Shown here: piece after piece, positions 1 to 5,723 of the stretch
How positions within the stretch are numbered: the stretch's first letter is position 1
Layout: each line of letters opens with the position of its first letter
Assembly: GCA_964594045.1 (NCBI GenBank)
Contig: CAZQKR010000080.1
Span: 1 to 6,773, forward strand
Source: UBA2365 sp964594045
GTDB taxonomy: Bacteria > Bacteroidota > Bacteroidia > Chitinophagales > Saprospiraceae
Reading direction: 5' to 3'
Length of the DNA stretch: 6,773 nt
Translations under genes and position numbers: made by a program
Notes under the pieces: generated by a model
Database searches by the model: none
What the model was told of the DNA's origin: nothing
The model's input: only the letters and a program-made list of their open reading frames with translations

Positions 1-93
1 CCACCCTTGACAGAACCTGATATCAGATTTTTAGAGTATCTGAAAACAAAAAAAATGAAAAATAATTTTAGTAATATTTGGTTTTCAACATAG
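1..93 (+). CDS. possible 3' end of a gene cut by the window edge
   Basis: Frame 1 is open from the first base to a TAG at 91-93 and would encode 30 residues beginning PPLTEPDIRFLEYLKTKK, a plausible protein C-terminus. The other two forward frames stop almost at once (TGA within the first 20 bases). A minus-strand frame is also open across the same stretch, and the sequence after residue 18 is low-complexity and AT-rich, so this could be chance. No family is recognised. It is included only because a gene could enter from the left. Confidence 0.25.
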   Translation, partial: PPLTEPDIRFLEYLKTKKMKNNFSNIWFST

Positions 94-95
94 AA

Positions 96-195
96 GGGCC
101 ACAGAGGAGGCACAGTGGGCCACAGAGAGTAGGGGTGTGATGGTAACGTGGATATCGTGGATTTTTTTCACCACATAGGCACATAGGGCACATAG
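96..195. repeat. short interspersed CACAGAG and CACATAG repeats
   Basis: GGGCCACAGAG occurs at 96-106 and again at 117-127, 21 bases apart. Further on, CACATAG occurs three times in close succession at 172-178, 180-186 and 189-195, separated by G or GG. Degenerate runs of this kind are familiar in intergenic DNA of Bacteroidota. Their function is unknown to me. They are seen directly; the phylum association is from memory. Confidence 0.6.
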
Positions 196-320
196 TTTCG
201 TTTCACAATTTTTGATATTGAGGTCGGGTGGTCATGGTGGGCTTGTCCTGATCGAGTATGGCGAGCATCTGGGTCTGATTCGCTATCTAATTGCTATGAA
301 GGCGTGGATCAGGTGGGGGG

Positions 321-341
321 ATTCCGGCTCAAGGCCGGAAT
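321..341. repeat. perfect palindrome ATTCCGGC-5-GCCGGAAT
   Basis: Eight bases, ATTCCGGC at 321-328, are exactly complementary to GCCGGAAT at 334-341 around a TCAAG loop, followed by TGACGG. It resembles the widespread family of dispersed palindromic elements with an ATTCC...GGAAT core. No T-run follows on either strand, so it is not an intrinsic terminator. It is most likely one copy of a dispersed palindromic element. Confidence 0.7.
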
Positions 342-400
342 GACGGCCGCGAGAAATGGGAAAGCGACTTCAATTATAGATCAAAAATTATGATGAGGTA

Positions 401-526
401 GGTATTAAGGATTTGCAGGTGGGTATTATGGATTTGCAGGTGGGTATTATGGATTTGCAGGTGGGTATTATGGATTTGCAGGTGGGCATTATGGATTTGC
501 AGGTGGGTATTATGGTTTTGCAGGTG
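401..526. repeat. 21-bp tandem repeat, six full copies
   Basis: The unit begins GGTATTATGGATTTGCAG and repeats head to tail at 401, 422, 443, 464, 485 and 506, with partial units on both edges. Copies two to four are identical. Copy one has AAGG for ATGG, copy five has GGCATT, and copy six has GGTTTT. Because 21 is a multiple of three, five of the six frames stay open. The minus strand reads as a repeated heptapeptide PTCKSII and the plus strand as GIMDLQV. The copy differences change the encoded residue in the minus frame every time, so there is no sign of coding constraint. The units touch each other without spacers, so this is not a CRISPR array. Confidence 0.95.
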
Positions 527-537
527 GGTATCGGGGC

Positions 538-570
538 AAAAAAAATCAGCGCCCGGTAAAGGACGCTGAT
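538..570 (-). terminator. rho-independent terminator of the minus-strand gene
   Basis: Read on the minus strand, ATCAGCGTCC pairs with GGGCGCTGAT around a TTTACC loop. This gives a ten-base-pair stem with one G-U wobble, followed directly by a run of eight T. It lies about 110 bases beyond the stop codon of the 249-residue gene and has the right orientation to end its transcript. The tandem repeat starts immediately downstream of it. Confidence 0.85.
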
Positions 571-678
571 GGAAATGACCACTAAATCCGACTACATCAT
601 TTCTTTTATGAGCACTACATTAAAATCTGTTATTTACAGGGTAGCGCAGGAAGTGAACGCAGGGGCAACCTTTTTTTA

Positions 679-1428
679 TCAGCTGACTTTACGTTTGAAC
701 TGATATTTGGTGATAGACCGGTATTCCGGGCTGGTGTATCCAAAGGCAGATTTGACGTAGGTTTTGATATCCCGGGCGATGTCCAGCATACCGGTGTCTG
801 TGTCGTAGAAGATCTTATCCCTTTCTATCCTGGCGTTGGAGAGTTGTATCCCGGCAGTGATCGCAGCGGCATCTTTAGCTTTGAGCGTATCGTGGAAAGA
901 TTGGAGGGATCCGATCTGCAGTTCGGTCTCGTTCGGTGCATAGGTGCCGGCGGTGGTGAGCAGGCTGATAAATTGTCCGAAGAAGGCGATGCGGTTGTCG
1001 ATACCGGTTTGTGCAGAGGAGATCTCTTTAGCGCTTTTACCTTCGGCGAGAGCGGTTCTTTTTTCCTCTTCCGTTTTTTTGGCTGAAGCGCGTTCGCCGC
1101 GTAGTTTCCGGACGAGGGAATCAGCGGTGGCTTCAATTTCGGTGGATGTGTCGGACGCTTTGAGGGCGTTGTTGGCTTTGGTCACGAGCTGATGGATCGG
1201 GTTGAAAGCCTCCGTGCGGTTATCGACGGCGATCTGATAGGCCGTGAGGGCTTCGGTAACGAGGGCAGCGACTGTTTTTGCCTTGTTGAGCAAATCGGTC
1301 AGTGCGGCGGGTTTGAGTGCATCTTTGGCAGGGTTATACCTTGAACCATAGGAAATCACTTCAGTGAGCATGGAATCAAACGTAGCCAGATTGACGGCAT
1401 CGCCTGATTCAGTTGAACTAGTACGCAT
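679..1428 (-). CDS. helical protein of unknown function, 249 residues
   Basis: I do not recognise a named domain. The protein is rich in Ala, Thr, Lys and Glu and looks almost entirely helical. A strongly charged stretch at residues 105-135 (RKLRGERASAKKTEEEKR) could form a coiled coil. There is no signal peptide or membrane segment, so it is probably cytosolic. The C-terminus, around residues 224-249 (YVKSAFG, SPEYRSITKYQFKR), looks like the conserved tail of a recurring hypothetical family in Bacteroidota, but this is from memory. The ATG start is supported by a promoter 40-70 bases upstream, and the gene has its own terminator, so it is a single-gene transcript. It is clearly GC-richer than the genes at the right: 901-960 has 37 G+C of 60 bases. 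This suggests it belongs to the host's older gene content. Confidence 0.85.
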   Translation of the reverse strand: MRTSSTESGDAVNLATFDSMLTEVISYGSRYNPAKDALKPAALTDLLNKAKTVAALVTEALTAYQIAVDNRTEAFNPIHQLVTKANNALKASDTSTEIEATADSLVRKLRGERASAKKTEEEKRTALAEGKSAKEISSAQTGIDNRIAFFGQFISLLTTAGTYAPNETELQIGSLQSFHDTLKAKDAAAITAGIQLSNARIERDKIFYDTDTGMLDIARDIKTYVKSAFGYTSPEYRSITKYQFKRKVS

Positions 1429-1469
1429 AATTAAAAAAATTTTTGATTAGTAAATTTGGTTTACGAGAC

Positions 1470-1499
1470 CAAAAATACATCTTTCTTTCAGTTGTGCAA
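1470..1499 (-). promoter_or_regulatory. Bacteroidota-type promoter of the 249-residue gene
   Basis: On the minus strand TTG (complement of 1497-1499) is followed after 19 bases by TATTTTTG (complement of 1470-1477). This fits the Bacteroidota sigma-factor consensus of a -33 TTG and a -7 TAnnTTTG with about 19-21 bases between. The start codon lies about 40 bases further on. A small inverted repeat, TTTGGT at 1455-1460 and ACCAAA at 1468-1473, overlaps the -7 element and the probable transcription start. It could be an operator, but it is short enough to be chance. Confidence 0.65.
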
Positions 1500-1581
1500 G
1501 AAAATGTGGAAAAAAAATTGATTGGAGGGATAAAATTTTGTTTTCCGGTGGAATGGGGGTGGATGTGGTGGTGATGGGATG

Positions 1582-1713
1582 GGTAGGGGATGGTTTGTTG
1601 TGGGGCAATTCTGTATAATGTATTGGTAAACAGGTGAAAAATCGGGTGATTTTTTGGGATTTTTGGGGGATTTTTGTAGGTTTATGGGACTATTTTCGGG
1701 AGATGGTTTGGGG
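1582..1713 (+). repeat. 132-bp direct repeat, left copy
   Basis: It aligns without gaps to 3344-3475, with 15 differences by hand count (about 89% identity); five of these cluster at alignment positions 25-29. The element is G- and T-rich on the plus strand and ends in TTCGGGAGATGGTTTGGGG. In this copy the frame that is open in the right copy is closed by a TAA, so the repeat is not a shared coding sequence. The two copies flank the exported-protein and CoiA-like gene pair. Confidence 0.9.
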
Positions 1714-1911
1714 GAAGAGAATGCTTGTTAGGTTTAGCTTGTGATCCGTGAGCATATAATGGAGAAAAAAGTGAACTGGTGTAGATGAATCAACAAGTTG
1801 GAGCTATTCACGCATTTTTGTGGATCAATTTATATTATCAAAGTTCAGCACCATTTGTTTGTCAGCATGAAACGACCAAATAAGATTCAGCAATCCAATA
1901 AAATAAATGAT

Positions 1912-2493
1912 ATGAAAACACTTTTTTTGCCTTTGATATTTGTATTAAGTGCAACGGTAACTTTTGCTCAAACTTCACCTCATCTGACTTTTAAAGGTGT
2001 TCCCATAGATGGAACACTTGAGCAGTATGTATTGAAGATGAAACAAAATGGCTTTACACATCTGGGTACTGAAGATGGCACTGCAATTCTGAAAGGAGAC
2101 TTTGCAGGTTATAAAGATTGTCATGTAGGTGTTTCAACCTTAAAGCAAAAAAATCTGGTTAGTAAAATAGCTGTTATTTTTCCGGAACAAAATACCTGGT
2201 CAACACTTTACAGTAATTACTTTGATTTAAAACAAATGTTGACCGAAAAGTACGGTGATCCTGATGAAGTGGTTGAGGAATTTGATGGTTATTCTAAACC
2301 AAATGACGATGGCAGCAGGATGCTACAAGTTAAATTGGACAATTGTAAGTATTTTTCTATTTGGCAGACAGATAAAGGTGAAATCCAATTGTTTATTGAT
2401 CATGATGATTTTGAAAGTTGTTTTGTCAAATTAGGTTATTTTGATAAAATAAACAGCGGGATCATCAGAGAGAAAGCAATAGATGATCTGTAA
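1912..2493 (+). CDS. exported protein with LTFKGVPIDG motif, unknown function
   Basis: The 193-residue product begins with a clear signal peptide: MKT, a hydrophobic core of LFLPLIFVLSATV, and probable signal peptidase I cleavage after TFA or TFAQ at residues 19-20. It lacks a lipobox cysteine, so it is probably periplasmic or secreted. The mature part opens with LTFKGVPIDGTL at 25-36, a signature I associate with a common uncharacterised Bacteroidota family. It goes on to a mixed alpha/beta domain with LTEKYGDPDEVVEEF in the middle. I chose the ATG at 1912 because it places the signal peptide at the N-terminus; in-frame ATGs at 1798 and 1867 would bury it behind 38 or 15 residues. The stop is three bases before the CoiA-like gene, so the two are probably co-transcribed. 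The biochemical role is unknown. Confidence 0.85.
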   Translation: MKTLFLPLIFVLSATVTFAQTSPHLTFKGVPIDGTLEQYVLKMKQNGFTHLGTEDGTAILKGDFAGYKDCHVGVSTLKQKNLVSKIAVIFPEQNTWSTLYSNYFDLKQMLTEKYGDPDEVVEEFDGYSKPNDDGSRMLQVKLDNCKYFSIWQTDKGEIQLFIDHDDFESCFVKLGYFDKINSGIIREKAIDDL

Positions 2494-2496
2494 GAT

Positions 2497-3312
2497 ATGC
2501 GATTTGCACTATTAGACAATAAGCGCGTTGAAGCTCAACCCAAGCTGCAGGGACTTTGTCCAAATTGTAAGCAAGCTGTAATTGCTAAATGTGGTAATGA
2601 CAGAATTAAGCATTGGGCACATAAAAGTAAAAAACATTGCGACAGTTGGTGGGAATCTGAAACAGAATGGCATCGCAACTGGAAAAACCAATACCCGACA
2701 GACTGGCAAGAATTTTCATTTGAAGACCCAAATACAAGTGAGAAGCATATTGCCGACATACATACACCCCATAATCTGGTCATAGAATTTCAACATTCTT
2801 TCATCGACCCAGAGGAAAGGACTAGCAGAGAGTTGTTTTACAAGAACATGATCTGGGTTGTTGATGGAACACGCTTAAAACGAGACTTCCCTCGATTTGT
2901 AAAATCAACTAAAAATTTTAAAACGACTGAAAAGAAAGGACTTTTCTTAGTGGACTACATTGACGAAGTATTTCCTTCAAATTGGTTGAATAGTTCAGTT
3001 CCGGTACTATTTGACTTTAAAGGCCTTGAAGATTTAATCGACCATAGTGATATCCGATATAATTTGTATTGCTTGTTTCATGTAATACTTGGCAGGTACT
3101 CAATACTTGCTGAAATTCCAAGAGATGCTTTTATAAGGACAACAATTAATGGTGAATGGACAACAAGAAGCCAAAATTTTATCGAGAATCTATTGTCGAA
3201 AAAAGCACAACCAATACAAAATCAAAACATCCAAACAAACCTGGTACAAAGACAGAGTTCATATTATTACGACCCCAAAAAAGGAAAAATCGTAAAGAAA
3301 TGGCGTTTTTAA
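2497..3312 (+). CDS. CoiA-like zinc-finger nuclease protein
   Basis: The 271-residue protein has the layout of the competence protein CoiA family. A zinc-ribbon-like segment carries C21-P-N-C24 and H39-W-A-H42. A helix with E57-W-H59 and K63 follows, and then a PD-(D/E)xK-type nuclease core with D87 (HIADIH) and E97-F-Q99 followed by HS (VIEFQHS). These are the residues expected for metal-dependent DNA cleavage. In Gram-positive bacteria CoiA supports recombination of incoming DNA; in Bacteroidota, CoiA-like proteins occur singly in accessory DNA and their role is not established. The C-terminal 80 residues are polar and Gln/Asn-rich and probably not part of the nuclease. The gene starts three bases after the exported-protein gene, which suggests one transcript. 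No other competence genes are in view. The cytosolic nuclease assignment is fairly secure; a natural-transformation role is not. Confidence 0.8.
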   Translation: MRFALLDNKRVEAQPKLQGLCPNCKQAVIAKCGNDRIKHWAHKSKKHCDSWWESETEWHRNWKNQYPTDWQEFSFEDPNTSEKHIADIHTPHNLVIEFQHSFIDPEERTSRELFYKNMIWVVDGTRLKRDFPRFVKSTKNFKTTEKKGLFLVDYIDEVFPSNWLNSSVPVLFDFKGLEDLIDHSDIRYNLYCLFHVILGRYSILAEIPRDAFIRTTINGEWTTRSQNFIENLLSKKAQPIQNQNIQTNLVQRQSSYYYDPKKGKIVKKWRF

Positions 3313-3343
3313 CATAATGAGAATATCTTGGGGTGGGAGGCTC

Positions 3344-3475
3344 GGTAGGGGATGGCTTGTTGTGGGGAGTAACTATATAATGTATTGTGAGACAGGTGAA
3401 AAAACGGGTGGTTTTTTGGGATTTTTTGGGAATTTTTGTAGGTTTACGGGACTATTTTCGGGAGATGGTTTGGGG
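3344..3475 (+). repeat. 132-bp direct repeat, right copy
   Basis: This copy has the same orientation and the same length as the one at 1582-1713, with 15 substitutions and no indels. It begins 31 bases after the CoiA-like stop codon. A base-perfect run covers the last 18 bases, from ACTATTTTCGGG onward. Together the copies bracket a unit of about 1.6 kb. They may be members of a dispersed intergenic element family or the remains of a duplication or insertion event. Confidence 0.9.
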
Positions 3476-3514
3476 AGGCACATTGCGTTCGTGATAAAGG
3501 TTATTACAGAGTGA

Positions 3515-3531
3515 TTTGTATAGGATACAAA
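3515..3531. promoter_or_regulatory. perfect inverted repeat upstream of the HEPN gene, possible operator
   Basis: TTTGTAT at 3515-3521 is exactly mirrored by ATACAAA at 3525-3531 around AGG. A 7-bp half-site with a 3-base centre suits a dimeric regulator. It lies about 130 bases before the HEPN start codon, so it could control that operon. No regulator gene is visible in the window. The short palindrome could also be part of a promoter or coincidental in AT-rich DNA. Confidence 0.35.
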
Positions 3532-3659
3532 GGTGCAGAGATGGGCATATCGGGAAAAAATGGGTGTATATGCTTAATAGGGGAAGGGGGAATTGATTAA
3601 TGATATTTTTTTGTTAAGGATATAAACAAGTTGGATGCCATATATAAAAAGAATCGAGA

Positions 3660-4538
3660 ATGAGCAAATTGATTATCATACCATTACTTAATGATAAGAT
3701 TACATTATTTTCAGGACCCACTTTTTACCTGAATAATGACGTATTTATAGATAAACTAACTGATGATGAACATAGTGCATTTTTCAGAAGATTAGATAAT
3801 GAATTTAAATCTACCATTGACATAAATAAAACAAGATGTATTAAATGTTTATCATCTAATGCTGATGAATCTGAAACAAAGAAAATAAAAACTCAAGCTA
3901 CTTTTTGTCTTAATCTATTTAGTGAATTTCCTTTAGTCACAACATGGGGGGGAATATTGGAAGGAAGTGCGAAACTAACAATTTTTAAAATAGTTGAATT
4001 TGAAGACTTAGCTGGAATAAATAAAATAAAAACAAATTGTTTTAAATTTCATAGTGACACAAAAAGATTAACTGTATCAGAATTATATAAGGTAATTAAT
4101 AGTGCAATATTAAAAGGCAGTGAAACCTTATTTACATTAGAAAAATATAATTCTTCATTATTAAGATCCGAATTCATTGATAAATTGGTCGATACTTCAA
4201 TTTGTTTTGAATCACTTATTTCTGGTAATACTGAGTTAATTTATAGATTATCATTGTATTCTTCCTATATATCTGGTAGTAATGCTGCAGAAAGGGACGA
4301 AATATTTACAAAAATGAAGGCCTTGTACGAAGTAAGAAGTAAAATTGTACATGGTGATTTAAAAGGTAATAAAATTCAACAAAAAATTGAGCTAGTTAAG
4401 AATAACTGGCCTGAATATCAAAAAATATTAAAGTCAGCAGTTTCCTATTATTTAATATATCTATCACAAAATAATAAAGAAGATTGGGATAAACATCTTC
4501 ATAATTTAGTATTAGGTGTAGAATCAAAAATTATTTAA
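3660..4538 (+). CDS. ApeA-like HEPN domain protein, probable RNase effector
   Basis: The 292-residue protein has a C-terminal half that reads as an ApeA-like HEPN domain. A helix with FIDKLVDTSICFESLIS (172-188) is followed by LIYRLSLYSSYI (193-204), and then by MKALYEVRSKIVHGD with the R226-x4-H231 motif that forms the RNase active site in HEPN toxins. ApeA-type HEPN proteins are known anti-phage effectors that cleave RNA on infection. The first 165 residues have no motif I can name; they contain a beta-rich stretch around 82-115 and would be the sensing part by analogy. No signal peptide is present, so it is cytosolic. The stop is one base before the DGQHR gene start, indicating co-translation. 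Codon use is strongly AT-biased (4081-4140 has 14 G+C of 60 bases), unlike the 249-residue gene, consistent with horizontal transfer. Confidence 0.82.
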   Translation: MSKLIIIPLLNDKITLFSGPTFYLNNDVFIDKLTDDEHSAFFRRLDNEFKSTIDINKTRCIKCLSSNADESETKKIKTQATFCLNLFSEFPLVTTWGGILEGSAKLTIFKIVEFEDLAGINKIKTNCFKFHSDTKRLTVSELYKVINSAILKGSETLFTLEKYNSSLLRSEFIDKLVDTSICFESLISGNTELIYRLSLYSSYISGSNAAERDEIFTKMKALYEVRSKIVHGDLKGNKIQQKIELVKNNWPEYQKILKSAVSYYLIYLSQNNKEDWDKHLHNLVLGVESKII

Positions 4539-4539
4539 A

Positions 4540-5625
4540 ATGAAATATACATTTGCTGTTATAAAAGGAGAAGTACTTGGGCTAAAAGTTCTACGAGGTT
4601 ATGGAAAACTATGTGAATTATCTGACATATCTGAAGCTGATATTTATGATAAAAAAAACAATCCAACAGGGACTCAACGTGATTTGAGTCCGAAACATGC
4701 TAGAGATGCATATTTTTATGTAAAAAATAATGAACTTGCATTTTGGCCAGAAGTATTCTTGTGTATAAGAAATAAAAAATGCTATAAATTCCTCCCTTCA
4801 GAGGAAAATTCGAATATTGGAACTTTAGAAATAGATCTTTCGATTATAGAATCGACAAAGCAAATAAGTATATCAAGAGTTGATGGAAATCACAGATTAC
4901 ATTTTGCGGACGGTAAGTTTAAGGATTATTCCAGGATTGAAAGGCAAGTCTCATTTTGCATATGTTATGATCTTACTATGCAAGAAGAGATTTCTCTTTT
5001 TAGAGACATTAATAATAATCAAAAGAGAATGAATACAAGCCATCTTGATAATATTGAGACCAGACTTACTCCTGAAGAAAAATTGAAACGAAAAGATCCT
5101 TCGCTTTATATTTCACAATTATTAAGTAAAGATAATAAAAGTCCCCTTTATGATAGGATATTTGAAGGAGGCAAAAACCTTGGAGGCAATCTGATTCCCT
5201 TGAGAACCTTAAAAACAGGCATACAATATATGCTCTCAAGACCAACGAAGTTAACGGCGTTGAAAGATTCAGATGCTCAATACAAAGTAATCAGAAATTA
5301 CTTTGAGGCGATAAAAAAGTGGATTCCGGAAGCTTGGAAAGATCCAAAAGAATATATTGTTCTTAGAGGTGTTGGGTTATGGGGTATTTGTTTTATTGGG
5401 GCGACAGTAATTGATCTTGTGTTATCATCTGGACAATTTTCCAGTGAAAGTATGCTTAAAATACTGAAATCTGGTAAAAAGTGGGATTGGACAAGAAAAG
5501 GGGATTTTGAAGGATTAAGTGGTCGTGGTGGTGCGGTTAAAATGAGTGATTTAGTTACCTCTGAATTTCAAGACGACAAAAGTATTTCTGTAAGCGATTT
5601 ATTTAAAGAAATCATGAAAGACTAA
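4540..5625 (+). CDS. DGQHR domain protein (DndB-like)
   Basis: This 361-residue protein matches the DGQHR family, which includes DndB of phosphorothioate DNA modification and is distantly ParB-like. Visible marks are ARDAYFYVKNNELAFWPEVFL near the N-terminus (54-74), the signature D115-G-N-H-R119 with Asn replacing Gln, and FRDINNNQKRMN at 154-165, the family's second conserved block. The C-terminal WDWTRKGDF and SGRGGAVKMSDL (315-338) are also typical. The hydrophobic run around 278-297 is more likely a buried helix than a membrane span. In known contexts such proteins bind DNA or regulate modification systems, but the activity of this subgroup is not established. It starts one base after the HEPN stop, so the two form an operon and probably a functional pair. 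No DndC, DndD or DndE is present, so it is not part of a Dnd locus in this window. Confidence 0.85.
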   Translation: MKYTFAVIKGEVLGLKVLRGYGKLCELSDISEADIYDKKNNPTGTQRDLSPKHARDAYFYVKNNELAFWPEVFLCIRNKKCYKFLPSEENSNIGTLEIDLSIIESTKQISISRVDGNHRLHFADGKFKDYSRIERQVSFCICYDLTMQEEISLFRDINNNQKRMNTSHLDNIETRLTPEEKLKRKDPSLYISQLLSKDNKSPLYDRIFEGGKNLGGNLIPLRTLKTGIQYMLSRPTKLTALKDSDAQYKVIRNYFEAIKKWIPEAWKDPKEYIVLRGVGLWGICFIGATVIDLVLSSGQFSSESMLKILKSGKKWDWTRKGDFEGLSGRGGAVKMSDLVTSEFQDDKSISVSDLFKEIMKD

Positions 5626-5631
5626 TACGGC

Positions 5632-5700
5632 ACCCAACACGCTGTATATGTAATAGTTCGGCTACGCTCCACTACTACACATACAGCGGGACCGTTGTAC
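5632..5700. other. long imperfect palindrome, candidate attC-like recombination site
   Basis: Seven bases after the DGQHR stop codon, CGCTGTAT (5640-5647) pairs with ATACAGCG (5681-5688), then TGTA with TACA, then TAGT with ACTA, separated by single A/C mismatches, around a 13-base loop. Outside lies CAAC (5635-5638) against GTTG (5694-5697), separated from the stem by one base on the left and five on the right. The left end ACCCAAC fits the integron R'' consensus RYYYAAC. The right end GTTGTAC fits GTTRRRY except at one base. On the bottom strand the A/C mismatches become G-T wobbles, giving a continuous 17-bp stem, as expected for attC sites, which recombine as folded bottom strands. Clear bulged extrahelical bases are missing. 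There is no T-run, so it is not a terminator. An unrelated palindromic repeat is the main alternative. Confidence 0.45.
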
Positions 5701-5723
5701 TGCATTAAAACCAATCAAGAACT

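Larger units (their letters stand above)
94..678. other. gene-free repeat-rich intergenic region
   Basis: I see no convincing gene here. The stretch holds short CACAGAG/CACATAG repeats, one perfect palindrome, a 21-bp tandem array and the terminator of the minus-strand gene to its right, all listed separately. Between 200 and 320 the DNA is moderately GC-rich and one forward frame stays open without an early start codon, but it reads into the palindrome and stops, so I do not call it. Positions 583-678 would be the 3' untranslated region of the minus-strand gene, upstream of its terminator. Confidence 0.6.
1429..1911. other. gene-free interval between divergent genes
   Basis: This interval separates the minus-strand 249-residue gene from the plus-strand pair. 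It holds the minus-strand promoter next to 1470, then the G-rich first copy of the 132-bp direct repeat, then about 200 bases leading to the signal-peptide start at 1912. A frame is open from 1798 into the next gene, but its first 38 residues do not resemble protein sequence and precede a clean signal peptide, so I treat them as leader. I found no convincing plus-strand promoter with the TAnnTTTG element at correct spacing. Confidence 0.6.
3313..3659. other. gene-free junction between the CoiA unit and the AT-rich defence-like genes
   Basis: This 347-base interval starts with the right copy of the 132-bp direct repeat and then changes to AT-rich DNA. It contains a 17-bp inverted repeat at 3515-3531 and a weaker one, GCATAT at 3545-3550 with ATATGC at 3568-3573. 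A 65-residue frame at 3317-3514 runs through the repeat, but its counterpart in the left copy is interrupted, so I do not call it. I see no confident promoter; a TA-rich stretch near 3603-3614 has a TTTG but wrong spacing. Confidence 0.6.

Noticed and set aside
401..526. CRISPR array
   Set aside because: Units are contiguous 21-mers without variable spacers, and no cas genes are nearby.
388..582. 64-residue minus-strand frame of PTCKSII heptapeptides
   Set aside because: It is generated by the 21-bp tandem repeat, begins at a GTG upstream of an intrinsic terminator stem, shows no coding constraint between copies, and five of six frames are open there.
825..1192. Overlapping frames on both strands inside the 249-residue gene
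   Set aside because: They are shadows of the longer gene, which has its own promoter and terminator; none has a recognisable motif.
1798..1911. N-terminal extension of the exported protein from the ATG at 1798
   Set aside because: The first 38 residues do not look protein-like and would place a clear signal peptide internally; the ATG at 1912 fits better.
3317..3514. 65-residue plus-strand frame after the CoiA-like gene
   Set aside because: It lies across the right copy of the 132-bp repeat; the same frame in the left copy is stopped by TAA, and the product is a low-complexity Gly/Phe-rich sequence.
4540..5625. Part of a Dnd phosphorothioation locus
   Set aside because: Only a DndB-like DGQHR protein is present; no DndA, C, D or E homologue occurs in the window.
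3660..5625. Classical HEPN-MNT toxin-antitoxin pair
   Set aside because: The partner is a DGQHR protein with DGNHR and FRDINNNQ blocks; it has no GSxxRGxxxxxSDxD nucleotidyltransferase motif.
5632..5700. Rho-independent terminator after the DGQHR gene
   Set aside because: The stem is long and imperfect, and no T-run follows on either strand.
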